A stretch of 34,144 bases of DNA from JBBKWX01 sp037969175 (GCA_037969175.1 JBBKWX010000058.1:1-34144), one strand, 5' to 3'. Numbered from the stretch's first letter, positions 8,499 to 16,754 are shown. Translations and numbers: made by a program. Notes: generated by a model not told the origin, from the sequence alone.

Positions 8499-9275
8499 TT
8501 ACTTTACTACCTGCAGTCTTCTCGTTGTAACTCCGGTTTCAGTCTTTATCTGAACAAAATAAGTTCCTGCAGAAATTGAATTCAGATTCATGTTATAGAT
8601 TCCATTTCCAGAAATAAAAATAGAAATATCTTCCATCTTTTTTCCAATCATATTGAACAAAGCAATATCTGTAGATTGCGACTGCCCTATGTTTACAGTA
8701 ACATTATTTGTTGCAGGATTTGGATAGATCAGCACTTGTTTCTTGTCTAATGTGTTTACACCTACTGTTGAATTTCTTACAACTTCGAAGTCATCAAACG
8801 AACAATTCCCAACTGACTTACTGTATTTGAACTTTAGATATTTACTGCTTTGAGAAATAGGTAATGAAATAAATCCATTTGCAACAGGTAGTGGTTTTAT
8901 CATAGAAACCAATGTCATTGTCGTAGTGTCGGTTCCCTGATATACCAATAAGGCAGACAGCGAATCGATGCCGTTTCCTTTGATATAAAAACGAACAGAA
9001 TCTCCATTCTGAAATTGTGGACTGATGATAGTAGCGTTATCAGCACCAAACTTATAACTGTTTGGCCCGCTTGGTCCTGATGCTCCCGTTCCGAAAACAC
9101 TATTATAATGACTGTTGTAGTTAAAAACCCAATCTGTCGGCACTGTTGAAGCTATGCCACCGTATGTAGTGAAGTATTCTGATAAAATGATTGTTTGAGC
9201 ATAGCTACTGCTTCCGAATAAGCTTAAAAAAGTAATTGAAATAACTGTAAGGGTGCGGCGGGATAAAAATTTCAT
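8499..9275 (-). CDS. T9SS type A sorting domain protein (paralogue of 10966-11733)
   Basis: A 258-residue secreted protein with a signal peptide of about 27 residues (ending SSSYAQ), a ~150-residue beta-rich domain starting TIILSEYFTTYGG, and a C-terminal T9SS sorting domain starting near VLIYPNPATNNVTVNI (about 181) and ending TTRRLQVVK. The middle domain contains GPSGPNSYKFGADNATIISPQF and SVGNCSFDDFEVV, resembling the choice-of-anchor-J/cleaved-adhesin type of beta-sandwich in short form. It is a close paralogue of the protein at 10966-11733, with the same length and domain order. Role at the cell surface unknown. Confidence 0.87.
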   Translation of the reverse strand: MKFLSRRTLTVISITFLSLFGSSSYAQTIILSEYFTTYGGIASTVPTDWVFNYNSHYNSVFGTGASGPSGPNSYKFGADNATIISPQFQNGDSVRFYIKGNGIDSLSALLVYQGTDTTTMTLVSMIKPLPVANGFISLPISQSSKYLKFKYSKSVGNCSFDDFEVVRNSTVGVNTLDKKQVLIYPNPATNNVTVNIGQSQSTDIALFNMIGKKMEDISIFISGNGIYNMNLNSISAGTYFVQIKTETGVTTRRLQVVK

Positions 9276-9292
9276 AGTATAAATTTATGCTG

Positions 9293-9300
9293 CAAAGGTA
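9293..9300 (-). promoter_or_regulatory. -7 box TACCTTTG upstream of the 8499-9275 gene
   Basis: On the minus strand TACCTTTG matches the Bacteroidota -7 consensus TAnnTTTG and lies 17 bases before the start codon. The identical octamer occupies the corresponding place before the paralogue (11752-11759). A convincing -33 element was not seen. Confidence 0.5.
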
Positions 9301-9522
9301 TACACCAAAGGCAGATATTTTTAACATTTTTTGGTGAAGAATCTATATTATTTATTTGTTGTTGGCTCTACCCATAAATACATCATAACTTCTTCTTAAG
9401 TTTGGAAGTAATGCATAGCTGCCTCTCAGTGAGGAATGTATTCCTTATAAGTAGTCAAGCCGGAATATGGCCAGATCTAGATCACCCCATAAGAGATTAT
9501 TTTTTTTATAATTGCAAAGAAA

Positions 9523-9843
9523 TCATTGTTGTCCGGAATAAATTTTAGTTCTTTATTTAAGACTTTTTTTAACCACAGGGTCCTCAGTCCCTCACGTGCG
9601 GGATCCATATTGATCTAGGCTCTAATGATGTGATTCCATTTTCGTGGAAAACTACTGGTATACAGAGAAAAAAGAGGTCGAATACCAAATTAAGTCCATT
9701 GAAAGAAAATTTCTCTTCAATCTCTGAGAACTCTGTGGAAATCTCAGTGACCTCTGTGGTAAAATTAGCACAGATTCCCCTTGTAGATAAGTACTTATGA
9801 TGCAATTCGACAGGATTAGAAACCCGATTCCAGACAACAATGA
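9523..9843. mobile_element. MITE-like element, copy 1 (321 bp, 17-bp terminal inverted repeats)
   Basis: The left end TCATTGTTGTCCGGAAT is matched in inverted orientation by ATTCCAGACAACAATGA at the right end, with one mismatch. There is no coding capacity. A diverged copy with the same ends and the same internal landmarks (AATAAATTTTAG, TTAACCACAGGGTC, TCGAATACCAA, CTCTTCAATCTCT, ATGATGCAATTCGACAG) lies at 18444-18804. This size and structure is that of a non-autonomous miniature element. Clear target-site duplications were not identified beyond a possible AAA. Confidence 0.65.
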
Positions 9844-9992
9844 AAAGAGATGAGAGATTTGAGGATGAATTCTATTTTTAAAAAAATACGATTTTAAATC
9901 ACTGTTATCGACCTTAGTTTCGACATGTCAGTATTCTAAATTTTTCTTCGTATGCATTGTTATTCTTACCTTGCAGTATTAATTTTTCAGGA

Positions 9993-10394
9993 ATGTTCGA
10001 TAATCAGAAAACAGAAGCACCCCAATTGCCAAAGATCTATTCAGGAAGAGCGATCATGGCATTTTCGGTTTTCTTCGCACCTATCTTTGGAGGGATTTTG
10101 CTTAGACAGAACCTTGTTGATATAGGAAATAAACCTGCAGGCAATTTCATACTTACACTTTCAATTTTTCTATCTGTTTTAACGATGGTGATCGTGAGTA
10201 GTTTACCGCCGCAAGCTAGTCTGGTAGCTCCCTTATTGAATCTGGTTTGGGCTGCAATATTGGCTGAGTTTTTTTATAAAAAATTCTTTCCCGAACAAAC
10301 GTATGAATACAAACCTATTTGGAAAGCGTTGATCATTTCAATACTTGTCATTATTCCATTTTTATTTCTTGTGCTTTCAGGTTCGGGAATTTAG
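9993..10394 (+). CDS. Small integral membrane protein, unrecognised
   Basis: A 133-residue protein starting MFDNQKTEAPQLPKIYSGRA. The frame extends upstream to a TTG at 9957, but that stretch looks non-native, so the ATG at 9993 is chosen. Hydrophobic segments at about residues 20-38, 49-68, 76-94 and 109-130 predict four membrane spans, with a cytoplasmic-type stretch FFYKKFFPEQTYEYKP before the last. No family is recognised. It is 87 bp upstream of another small four-span membrane protein, and the two may form a unit ending at the terminator at 10922. Confidence 0.7.
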   Translation: MFDNQKTEAPQLPKIYSGRAIMAFSVFFAPIFGGILLRQNLVDIGNKPAGNFILTLSIFLSVLTMVIVSSLPPQASLVAPLLNLVWAAILAEFFYKKFFPEQTYEYKPIWKALIISILVIIPFLFLVLSGSGI

Positions 10395-10481
10395 ATTGAT
10401 AATTTGTCATCGTTGGTAAGTATAAAATCTTAATTGTATTTCTCACAGAAAGCGATTAATTTGCGTTAAGAAACTAGCAAT

Positions 10482-10889
10482 ATGAATCCTGTCCTTAGAA
10501 ACACATTAGCAGTTATATTCGGCCTTTTGGTTGGAGGAATCACCAATATGGGGATCATCATGCTTAGCGGCTCCATCATTCCTTTGCCTGAAGGAATTGA
10601 TCCCTCAAATACTGAAAGTTTGAAAGCAGGGATGCATCTATTCGGAGTAGAGCATTTCATTTTCCCTTTTCTGGCTCATGCCATCGGAACTTTTGTAGGA
10701 GCATATATCACAGCCATATTAGCTATTAGCCATAAGATGAAGTTTGCTTTGGGTATAGGAGCTTTTTTCTTTATAGGCGGGATAACTGCTGCCTCAATGC
10801 TCCCGTCGCCAATCTGGTTTATTGTTTTGGATCTTGTTGTAGCCTATATCCCGATGGGATTGCTGGCGGGTTCAATGGCTCGTAGCTAG
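10482..10889 (+). CDS. Small four-helix membrane protein, unrecognised
   Basis: A 135-residue hydrophobic protein (MNPVLRNTLAVIFGLLVGGI). Predicted spans are at about 5-29, 57-80, 86-106 and 109-132, with an extracytoplasmic loop between the first two (PLPEGIDPSNTESLKAGMHLFG). Its small-residue-rich helices (GIGAFFFIGGI, GLLAGSMA) suggest tight packing. No catalytic motif or named family is recognised. It is followed after 32 bp by a strong bidirectional terminator, so it ends the transcript. Confidence 0.75.
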   Translation: MNPVLRNTLAVIFGLLVGGITNMGIIMLSGSIIPLPEGIDPSNTESLKAGMHLFGVEHFIFPFLAHAIGTFVGAYITAILAISHKMKFALGIGAFFFIGGITAASMLPSPIWFIVLDLVVAYIPMGLLAGSMARS

Positions 10890-10921
10890 AAATAAATTTA
10901 TTCCCGGTTTATTTAAAACAA

Positions 10922-10950
10922 AAAAGCCCCGCTAGTGCAGGGCTTTTATT
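10922..10950. terminator. Bidirectional rho-independent terminator
   Basis: AAAAGCCC and GGGCTTTT form a stem around a short loop, with a T-rich tail on both strands. It sits between the convergent genes ending at 10889 (+) and 10966 (-) and can serve both. Confidence 0.88.
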
Positions 10951-10965
10951 TTTGTGTTTTGATGA

Positions 10966-11733
10966 TTACTTCAGTACCTGAAGGCGTCGTGTAGTAACCG
11001 TTCTATCTGTGTTTATCTGAACAAAATAGGTTCCGGCCGGTATTGAATTCAAATTCAAGCTATATACTCCTTTACCATTGTCCGTAACTAAAACATTACC
11101 CATGTTTTTACCGATCATATTATACAAACTGATCTCTACTTTTTCAGCATTACCTAAGTCGATAGAAACATTGTTTCGAGCCGGATTTGGATAAAGTACA
11201 ATTTGTTTTTTCTCAATAGTATTAATAGCAGCAGGACCGTTCTGGATCACTTCAAAATCGTCAAAAGCTACGTTCCCAACTGACTTTGTATAAACAAAGC
11301 GCAACATGGTAGAACTGCTCATAAGCTTAAGTGAAATAGTAGTACCTGTATTTGAAATGGGCTTTAACATGGCAACCAGGGTCATGTTAAGTGTATCCGT
11401 ACCTTCAAAAACACTAAGAGAAGAAAGGGTATCAGCAGAATTTCCTTTCATAAAGAATCTTACTGAATCGGCATTGTTGAATGATGGACTTGTGATTGTT
11501 GCATTATTAACTCCAAATTTGTATGAGTTTGGGCCACTCACACCTGAACTCTGGGTAGAGGTATAATTTCCATTGTAATTGAATATCCAACCTGCAGGAA
11601 CAGCGGTGCTTGTGCCGTCATAAGCAGTGAAGTACTCTGATAATAAAAGAGTTTGTGCTTGAACCTGAAAGTTGTTCAGACTCAATATTACAAGGGTAAG
11701 GAAAGAAAGGATAATAGGGGAAATGTGTTTCAT
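10966..11733 (-). CDS. T9SS type A sorting domain protein (paralogue of 8499-9275)
   Basis: A 255-residue secreted protein with a signal peptide ending VQAQ (about residue 27), the same central beta-domain as the 8499 protein (LLLSEYFTAYDG, VSGPNSYKFGVNNATITSP, SVGNVAFDDFEVI) and a C-terminal T9SS sorting domain (IVLYPNPARNNVSIDL onward, ending TTRRLQVLK). The two paralogues share order and nearly all structural landmarks. They have the same orientation and are separated by two plus-strand membrane genes and a MITE-like element, so a local duplication followed by insertion is the simplest history. Confidence 0.87.
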   Translation of the reverse strand: MKHISPIILSFLTLVILSLNNFQVQAQTLLLSEYFTAYDGTSTAVPAGWIFNYNGNYTSTQSSGVSGPNSYKFGVNNATITSPSFNNADSVRFFMKGNSADTLSSLSVFEGTDTLNMTLVAMLKPISNTGTTISLKLMSSSTMLRFVYTKSVGNVAFDDFEVIQNGPAAINTIEKKQIVLYPNPARNNVSIDLGNAEKVEISLYNMIGKNMGNVLVTDNGKGVYSLNLNSIPAGTYFVQINTDRTVTTRRLQVLK

Positions 11734-11751
11734 ACTGATTTATTTTGATGG

Positions 11752-11759
11752 CAAAGGTA
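11752..11759 (-). promoter_or_regulatory. -7 box TACCTTTG upstream of the 10966-11733 gene
   Basis: Same octamer, strand and approximate distance from the start codon as before the paralogous gene. The -33 element is not convincing. Confidence 0.5.
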
Positions 11760-11804
11760 GTTCAATGAACGTGCCAATGTATCACATAAAATAGGTAAAA
11801 TAGA

Positions 11805-11837
11805 AGAGCGGGGGAGCGGGGGAGCGGTAGAGCGGGG
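11805..11837. repeat. G-rich GGGGAGCGG repeat left of the four-helix-bundle gene
   Basis: Iterations of (G)GGGAGCGG and TAGAGCGGGG just downstream of the S23-type gene. The right side of that gene (12391-12450) carries the complementary C-rich iteration CCGCTCCAC, so the two tracts are in opposite orientation. Confidence 0.7.
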
Positions 11838-11845
11838 AAATCATA

Positions 11846-12202
11846 TTACTTTTCTGATTTTAATTTTTTAATCATAAAAAATAAAGTCTTGGATATTTCC
11901 TCTAGTTGAGCATTCAAACTCAGGGCTTTTGTTTCATCTATCGAACCTTCTGCTAGCAAGACATCAAGTATAGCAGCACTTTCAAATGCTGAACCTCTTG
12001 ACATTACAAAGAATCTGGCTCTATCGGCATTACTAAACCTGCTGCTTCCTTCGGCAATATTTAAAACTATGCTTAAACTTGCCCGTCTTAATTGATCTCT
12101 TAAACAATAATCAAGATCCTTATTCCTTATAAGAAAATCGTAAATTTCTTTATTCAGAAGCTTTGACTTTTCATATATAGCAACTGATTTAAATGCAAAC
12201 AT
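11846..12202 (-). CDS. Four-helix bundle protein (S23 / 23S rRNA intervening-sequence family)
   Basis: A 118-residue, mostly helical protein with the family landmarks AIYEKSKLLNKEIYDFL (helix 1), DYCLRDQLRRASLSIVLNIAEGSSR (helix 2 with the characteristic IAEGSSR), FFVMSRGSAFESAAILDVL (helix 3) and a final basic helix. The family includes proteins encoded in 23S rRNA intervening sequences and Avd, the accessory protein of diversity-generating retroelements. Stand-alone copies are common in Bacteroidota and their role is unknown. No reverse transcriptase or rRNA is nearby, so this is a solo copy. It is bracketed by oppositely oriented G/C-rich repeats, which suggests it moves or moved as a small unit (inference). 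Confidence 0.9.
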   Translation of the reverse strand: MFAFKSVAIYEKSKLLNKEIYDFLIRNKDLDYCLRDQLRRASLSIVLNIAEGSSRFSNADRARFFVMSRGSAFESAAILDVLLAEGSIDETKALSLNAQLEEISKTLFFMIKKLKSEK

Positions 12203-12390
12203 GATTCTCGCTTTATCTTTACTATTCTTAAGTCAAGACAAAGCCAAACTCCAAAAATCAGTATTAGAATATGTTGGCTTTTAAAAGTCCCAACATTTAA
12301 GAAAAGTGTATGCTCCATTTTAGATTCATTATTCAGTTTAAATTTATTCTGGAATTAAAACCCAATTGAATCCTATTAATTACACAAACT

Positions 12391-12450
12391 ACCGCTCCAT
12401 CGCTCCACCGCTCTCCCGCTCCACCGTTCTCCCGCTCCACCGCTCTCCCA
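12391..12450. repeat. C-rich CCGCTCCAC/CGCTCTCC repeat right of the four-helix-bundle gene
   Basis: Six or so imperfect iterations of CCGCTCCAC and CCGCTCTCC. They are the reverse-complement type of the tract at 11805-11837. Together they flank a ~550-bp segment containing the S23-family gene. The rest of 12203-12390 shows no gene. Confidence 0.7.
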
Positions 12451-12476
12451 CTTCCCTACAGCCATCTTATAAAACT

Positions 12477-12507
12477 AAAAAAGGAGCAGACTTTCATCTA
12501 CTCCTTG
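12477..12507 (-). terminator. Rho-independent terminator of tRNA-Leu
   Basis: Read on the minus strand: AAGGAGTAGA, loop TGAAAG, TCTGCTCC and a run of T. It begins four bases after the tRNA 3' end and is well placed to end its transcript. Confidence 0.85.
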
Positions 12508-12510
12508 GTG

Positions 12511-12592
12511 TACCCAGGGCCGGGATCGAACCGGCACGACTCGCATCATCGGTGTTTGAGACCGACGCGTCTACCAATTCCGCCACCTGGGC
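12511..12592 (-). tRNA. tRNA-Leu (anticodon CAA)
   Basis: On the minus strand the 82-nt sequence starts GCCCAGGTGGCGGAATTGG and folds as a class II tRNA. The acceptor is GCCCAGG/CCTGGGT with a G-U first pair and discriminator A. The D-arm is GGCGGAATTGGTAGACGC. The anticodon stem TCGGT/ACCGA holds the loop CTCAAAC, giving anticodon CAA (reads UUG). A variable arm follows, and the T-arm is GCCGG-TTCGATC-CCGGC. The 3' CCA is not encoded. Its own terminator follows at 12507-12477. Confidence 0.97.
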
Positions 12593-12867
12593 ATTCTTTC
12601 CCGAAGACTTACGGGGTGTTTTGAACCTCGTTAATAAGCCCATTGACTCATTAACAGGCTGCGAAAATACATAATTCCTCTATTCAAATTCAATTTTGCT
12701 ATTAAATAAAATTTCTGCTCAAAAGGAGTGCAGAAAGCAATCTGATGATTAAAACCTGATTATCTGTTTATTAACAATGATAAGTTGCCTTGAAAAAAGC
12801 CTCAGGAATAATTTTGAGATGCCTGAAATATTTCGTTTCTTTGCGTCCCTTTTTAGCATAGTTTAAC

Positions 12868-13803
12868 ATGGACTCACAGATAAAGATATTTTCAGGCACC
12901 AGCTCTGAATACCTGGCAAAGGATATTGCCACTGCTTTCGGGCAGGATCTTGGTAGCTGTACTGTTACACGTTTCTCTGACGGTGAATTCCAACCATCAT
13001 TTAACGAAACAGTTCGGGGATGTGATGTCTTTATCGTTCAAAGCACCTTCGCTCCTACAGATAATCTGATGGAATTGTTAATGATGGTGGATGCTGCCAA
13101 AAGAGCCTCTGCTCATTATATTACTGCAGTAATACCCTATTTTGGTTTTGCCAGACAGGATAGAAAGGATAAACCCAGAGTATCTATTGGAGCTAAGTTA
13201 GTTGCTAACCTGTTGCATGCAGCCGGAGTGACCCGCGTTATGACCATGGATCTGCATGCTGCTCAGATACAAGGATTCTTTGATATGCCGGTTGATCACC
13301 TGGAAGCAAATTCCATCTTTGTACCTTATATAGAAAGTTTGAATCTTGACAATTTGGTAATTGCGGCACCTGATATGGGAGGAACACACCGTGCACGTGA
13401 ATATGCAAAGGTCTTCAATGTGGAAATGGCAATTTGTGATAAACATCGCAAACGCGCCAATGAGATAGAAAGCATGACCGTTATTGGTGAAGTTGAAGGC
13501 AAAGACATTATATTAATAGACGATATCGTAGATACAGCAGGTACATTGACCAAAGCCGCTGATCTGCTACTTGATAAAGGCGCCGCTTCCGTAAGAGCTT
13601 TCTGTACACATGCGATCCTCAGTGGTAAAGCTGTAGAACGTGTTGAAAACAGCAGACTTACCGAACTGGTGGTTACCGATACCATCCCTCTCAGAGCTCC
13701 TTCGACAAAAATTAAGGTGCTCTCATCAGCAGATCTCTTCTCCCAGGTCATACGTCGAGTATTTACCTACGAATCCATAAGTACCTTATTTGTTAAGGCC
13801 TAA
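12868..13803 (+). CDS. prs: Ribose-phosphate pyrophosphokinase
   Basis: A 311-residue enzyme that makes PRPP from ribose 5-phosphate and ATP for nucleotide, histidine, tryptophan and NAD synthesis. Family motifs are all present: RFSDGEFQPSFNETVRGCDVF (35-55), YFGFARQDRK (91-100, ATP-binding loop), VMTMDLHAAQIQGFFD (124-139) with the metal-binding D128/H130 pair, APDMGGTHRA (167-176) and the PRPP loop DDIVDTAGTLT (218-228). Length is normal. It heads a prs-rplY-pth block, a common arrangement in bacteria, with a 34-bp gap to rplY. Confidence 0.99.
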   Translation: MDSQIKIFSGTSSEYLAKDIATAFGQDLGSCTVTRFSDGEFQPSFNETVRGCDVFIVQSTFAPTDNLMELLMMVDAAKRASAHYITAVIPYFGFARQDRKDKPRVSIGAKLVANLLHAAGVTRVMTMDLHAAQIQGFFDMPVDHLEANSIFVPYIESLNLDNLVIAAPDMGGTHRAREYAKVFNVEMAICDKHRKRANEIESMTVIGEVEGKDIILIDDIVDTAGTLTKAADLLLDKGAASVRAFCTHAILSGKAVERVENSRLTELVVTDTIPLRAPSTKIKVLSSADLFSQVIRRVFTYESISTLFVKA

Positions 13804-13837
13804 ATTAAAACTGAATTACCCTATTTCCTTAAAGAAA

Positions 13838-14464
13838 ATGAAAGCTATCAAAATCAATGGCTCACTAAGAGAAAGCCTAAACAAGCAAAATGTAAAAGCA
13901 TTACGCAATGCTGAAATGGTTCCATGTGTTATATACGGTGGAAGCGAACCAGTACATTTTTCTACTCCTGCAAAAGAATTCAAGAAATTGGTCTATACAC
14001 CGGATGTATATACTGTAGAGTTAAATATTGCGGGTACAGAATACCGTACGATCATGCAAGACATCCAGTTCCATGCAGTTTCTGATGAGATTCTGCATAT
14101 CGACTTCCTGATGCTGCAAGATGATAAAGAAGTTTTGATGGATATTCCTGTAAAATTGACAGGTACTGCTGTTGGTGTTCGCCGTGGTGGTAAATTAACC
14201 CTCAAAGCACGTAAGTTGAAAGTTAAGGCTTTGCCTGCTAACTTGCCTGATATGATCACTATCGCTATTGATAAATTGGACATCGGAAAATCTGTTCGTG
14301 TAAAAGATATCAATATCAAAGGTGTTGAATTAGTAGACGCGAAAAACAACGTTATCGTTGCTGTTAAGACTGCACGTGTTGTTGTTGCTGAAGAAGAACC
14401 GGCTGCAGTTGAAGAAGGTGCAGAGGGCGCTGAAGCGGCAACCGAAGAAGCAGCAGCTGAATAA
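13838..14464 (+). CDS. rplY: 50S ribosomal protein L25/general stress protein Ctc
   Basis: A 208-residue long-form L25 (TL5/CTC type). The N-terminal 5S rRNA-binding domain is MKAIKINGSLRESLNKQNVKALRNAEMVPCVIYGG..., containing IMQDIQFHAVSDEILHIDFLML (~70-91). The C-terminal TL5/CTC domain (~100-185, AVGVRRGGKLTLKARKLKVKALPANLPD) is followed by an acidic Ala/Glu tail. The frame is open back to a TTG at 13790 inside prs, but the ATG at 13838 matches family starts. It sits between prs and pth; the gap to pth is 22 bp. Confidence 0.97.
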   Translation: MKAIKINGSLRESLNKQNVKALRNAEMVPCVIYGGSEPVHFSTPAKEFKKLVYTPDVYTVELNIAGTEYRTIMQDIQFHAVSDEILHIDFLMLQDDKEVLMDIPVKLTGTAVGVRRGGKLTLKARKLKVKALPANLPDMITIAIDKLDIGKSVRVKDINIKGVELVDAKNNVIVAVKTARVVVAEEEPAAVEEGAEGAEAATEEAAAE

Positions 14465-14486
14465 TTATATCCAAGCCCCATAAAGC

Positions 14487-15050
14487 TTGAAATATCTAAT
14501 TGTTGGTTTGGGAAATCCGGGCGATGAATACGCCTATACCCGGCACAACATCGGATTTAAAATATTGGATGCCCTTTGCGGGGCGTCCAATATTGCGTTT
14601 AAGCAAGGCCGTCATGGCGATGTGGCTGAAATAAAACATAAAGGCAGAACGCTCATCCTTTTGAAGCCAATGACCTTTATGAACCTGAGCGGTAAAGCCG
14701 TTCAGCATTGGATGCAACAAGAAAAGATCAATCCTGAGAATCTGCTTATTGTTACCGATGATATTTCATTGCCTTTTGGGACTATCCGGATTCGTGGGAA
14801 TGGTTCCGATGGAGGGCATAACGGTTTAAAAAGCATACAGGAACATCTTGGAAATGATCAATACGCCCGACTTCGTTTTGGAGTAGGAAACGATTTTGAA
14901 CGTGGTCGTCAAGCTGATTATGTGCTTAGCGAATGGTCAACCCAGGAAGCACTTGCTCTCAAACTGCGTATTAAAAAAGCATCTGAAGCCGTCTTAAGTT
15001 TTGCTGCTATCGGCTTATCGCATACGATGAGTTTGTACAACGGGAAGTAA
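14487..15050 (+). CDS. pth: Peptidyl-tRNA hydrolase, TTG start
   Basis: A 187-residue enzyme that cleaves peptidyl-tRNA to recycle stalled tRNAs. Active-site landmarks are complete: N10 (VGLGNPGDEYAYTRHNIGF), catalytic H20, N66 (MTFMNLSGKAV), the aspartate in IVTDDISLPFG (~91) and N112 (GSDGGHNGLKSI). The start must be the TTG at 14487. An in-frame TAA lies two codons upstream (14481), and the sequence directly after the TTG is the conserved family N-terminus (normally M-KYLIVGLGN). It ends the prs-rplY-pth unit, 47 bp before a convergent gene. Confidence 0.97.
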   Translation: MKYLIVGLGNPGDEYAYTRHNIGFKILDALCGASNIAFKQGRHGDVAEIKHKGRTLILLKPMTFMNLSGKAVQHWMQQEKINPENLLIVTDDISLPFGTIRIRGNGSDGGHNGLKSIQEHLGNDQYARLRFGVGNDFERGRQADYVLSEWSTQEALALKLRIKKASEAVLSFAAIGLSHTMSLYNGK

Positions 15051-15097
15051 TATTTGGGATCAAAGAGATTCCCATCAAACCCCATATTCCAACCCTT

Positions 15098-16588
15098 TTA
15101 TTCCAATTGTAGATTCATCATCTTCAGGATCTCAGATGTAGGGATTCCAAAGCCAATTCCTTCAACACCCTTACCGAAATATTTTAAAGTTGCAATACCA
15201 ATCACTTCCCCTTTTTCATTGATGAGTGGTCCTCCACTATTGCCGGAATTGATACTCACATCAGATTGTATAAAATGAACTCCATTCCACATTCTGAATC
15301 CGCTAATAATTCCCTTGGTTACTGTCTGGCCTAATTTCCTGTCCAAAGGAGTACCTATCGCCCATACTTCGTCACCTGCCTCCAAGGTTGATACGTTTTC
15401 AAAAGTGATGCAGCTTAAATTGTCCTGCTTTATTTTTAATAATGCCAGATCAAAATCACTATTGATCTTTACAACTTCCGCACTGATTTTTTTGTCCGAA
15501 CCTATCTTTACTAAGATCTCTTTTGCCCCTTTTATCACATGGTGATTTGTGAGGATGTAACCATCTTTTGATATAATAAAACCACTACCAAACCCATCCG
15601 GATTTTCTATTGTAACTACTGCAGGAGTTATAGCTTTAAGCATTTCTTTGGTACCGGAAAATGACAATGCTTTTTCAGTTTTTATTTTCAACGGTGGACC
15701 TATGGTAGACTGTAAATAGTCATTTTCCAATTTCGCCAAAAAGCCATGAAGGGTATCATTTTGTAAGAGTTCCGCGTGCGCCGCTTCCATCATTTGATGT
15801 AATAGGATTTTATAGTTCTGCCCGGTACGCCAAAAGGTGGTAGTTACAGGGATGATTGCCAATATTTTTTTGGGATCTTTGATAGTTGTAATGTTCCATT
15901 CAATTTTTAGCATTACCGGACCAGAATAGTCACGGTAGAGTTTTCCATTTAAATCAAAAGCCATCTCATTTATGATAGGTTTCAAAATAATTTTGGGCTT
16001 ATACAAATTGGTAATTGAAGAATCCTTAATATCCAGAAAAACAGCCTCAAGGAATGAATTTTCAAAAGGAGAAAATACTTGATTATTCATGTTTTCAGGG
16101 TAACCTAATAACCAATGAATGTCTTTTGCCCCCATTTTCCAACTGTTTCCGTTGACTTTGCCTATCTCTCTATCATTAGGGATTACTACTTTTGGAGTAT
16201 CAATAGCTATGAAAATGCTATTTTCCACTTCGTCAAACTTCTTCTTCATTTTTAATGAACCCGCATAAGGCTCTTTTCCAGTCTTTGGAAAATTTGCAAA
16301 TTGAAACAAGCATTCTCCACAGGAATTTAAGTTCTCAGGAAAACTTAATGGTTTTTTGGACCCCTTTTCAATTGATATAGTAAGCGGTTCATATCCTTCT
16401 TTTTTCAAAACAAATTCCGTATTTTCTTTCGCATTCTTAAAGTCGAAAGGGCTGGTTCCTAAACTTGAACCTATCAGGTCGTTCACTGATACTCCGATTG
16501 GAATTGTGGTGAGTGTAGGAGTTTGTGCTGCAGTGTTAGTGAAACCGAATACAATAAGCAAGCAAAGAAGGTATAGAGAAATCTTCAT
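15098..16588 (-). CDS. Exported trypsin-like (HtrA-type) serine protease with long N-terminal extension
   Basis: A 496-residue protein with a signal peptide (MKISLYLLCLLIVFGFTNTAAQ). Residues ~32-85 (FDFKNAKENTEFVLKKEGYEPLTISI) resemble a PEGA-like carboxypeptidase-regulatory fold. Residues ~100-300 form an unrecognised domain. The C-terminal ~180 residues are a chymotrypsin-fold protease of the S1C type with a complete triad: H350 (ILTNHHVIKGA), D380 (SDFDLALLKI) and S451 (SINSGNSGGPLI). There is no PDZ domain after the protease, unlike DegP/DegS, so regulation must come from the N-terminal part. It probably acts in the periplasm; the substrate is unknown. Confidence 0.9.
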   Translation of the reverse strand: MKISLYLLCLLIVFGFTNTAAQTPTLTTIPIGVSVNDLIGSSLGTSPFDFKNAKENTEFVLKKEGYEPLTISIEKGSKKPLSFPENLNSCGECLFQFANFPKTGKEPYAGSLKMKKKFDEVENSIFIAIDTPKVVIPNDREIGKVNGNSWKMGAKDIHWLLGYPENMNNQVFSPFENSFLEAVFLDIKDSSITNLYKPKIILKPIINEMAFDLNGKLYRDYSGPVMLKIEWNITTIKDPKKILAIIPVTTTFWRTGQNYKILLHQMMEAAHAELLQNDTLHGFLAKLENDYLQSTIGPPLKIKTEKALSFSGTKEMLKAITPAVVTIENPDGFGSGFIISKDGYILTNHHVIKGAKEILVKIGSDKKISAEVVKINSDFDLALLKIKQDNLSCITFENVSTLEAGDEVWAIGTPLDRKLGQTVTKGIISGFRMWNGVHFIQSDVSINSGNSGGPLINEKGEVIGIATLKYFGKGVEGIGFGIPTSEILKMMNLQLE

Positions 16589-16754
16589 TGATTTGGATGA
16601 TGGTTTTAATGATTTGAATGGTAAATGTATAAATTATAAATTGTTAGTTGTTTTACATTAATTTATTCATGTAATTAGCATCTTGAATAATGAGTTCAGG
16701 TAAGATCCGGTCTTCCAAAAAAACGAAAGTATTTAACCAATCCTATCAAGACCT

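Noticed and set aside
11846..12202. Diversity-generating retroelement, because Avd belongs to the same four-helix-bundle family
   Set aside because: No reverse transcriptase, template repeat or variable target gene occurs in the window.
12366..12674. Open frame of 102 codons across the tRNA-Leu region
   Set aside because: It runs antisense through the tRNA gene and the CCGCTCC repeats and has no protein-like composition. It is the well-known spurious tRNA-antisense frame (containing GVPRAGIEPARL).
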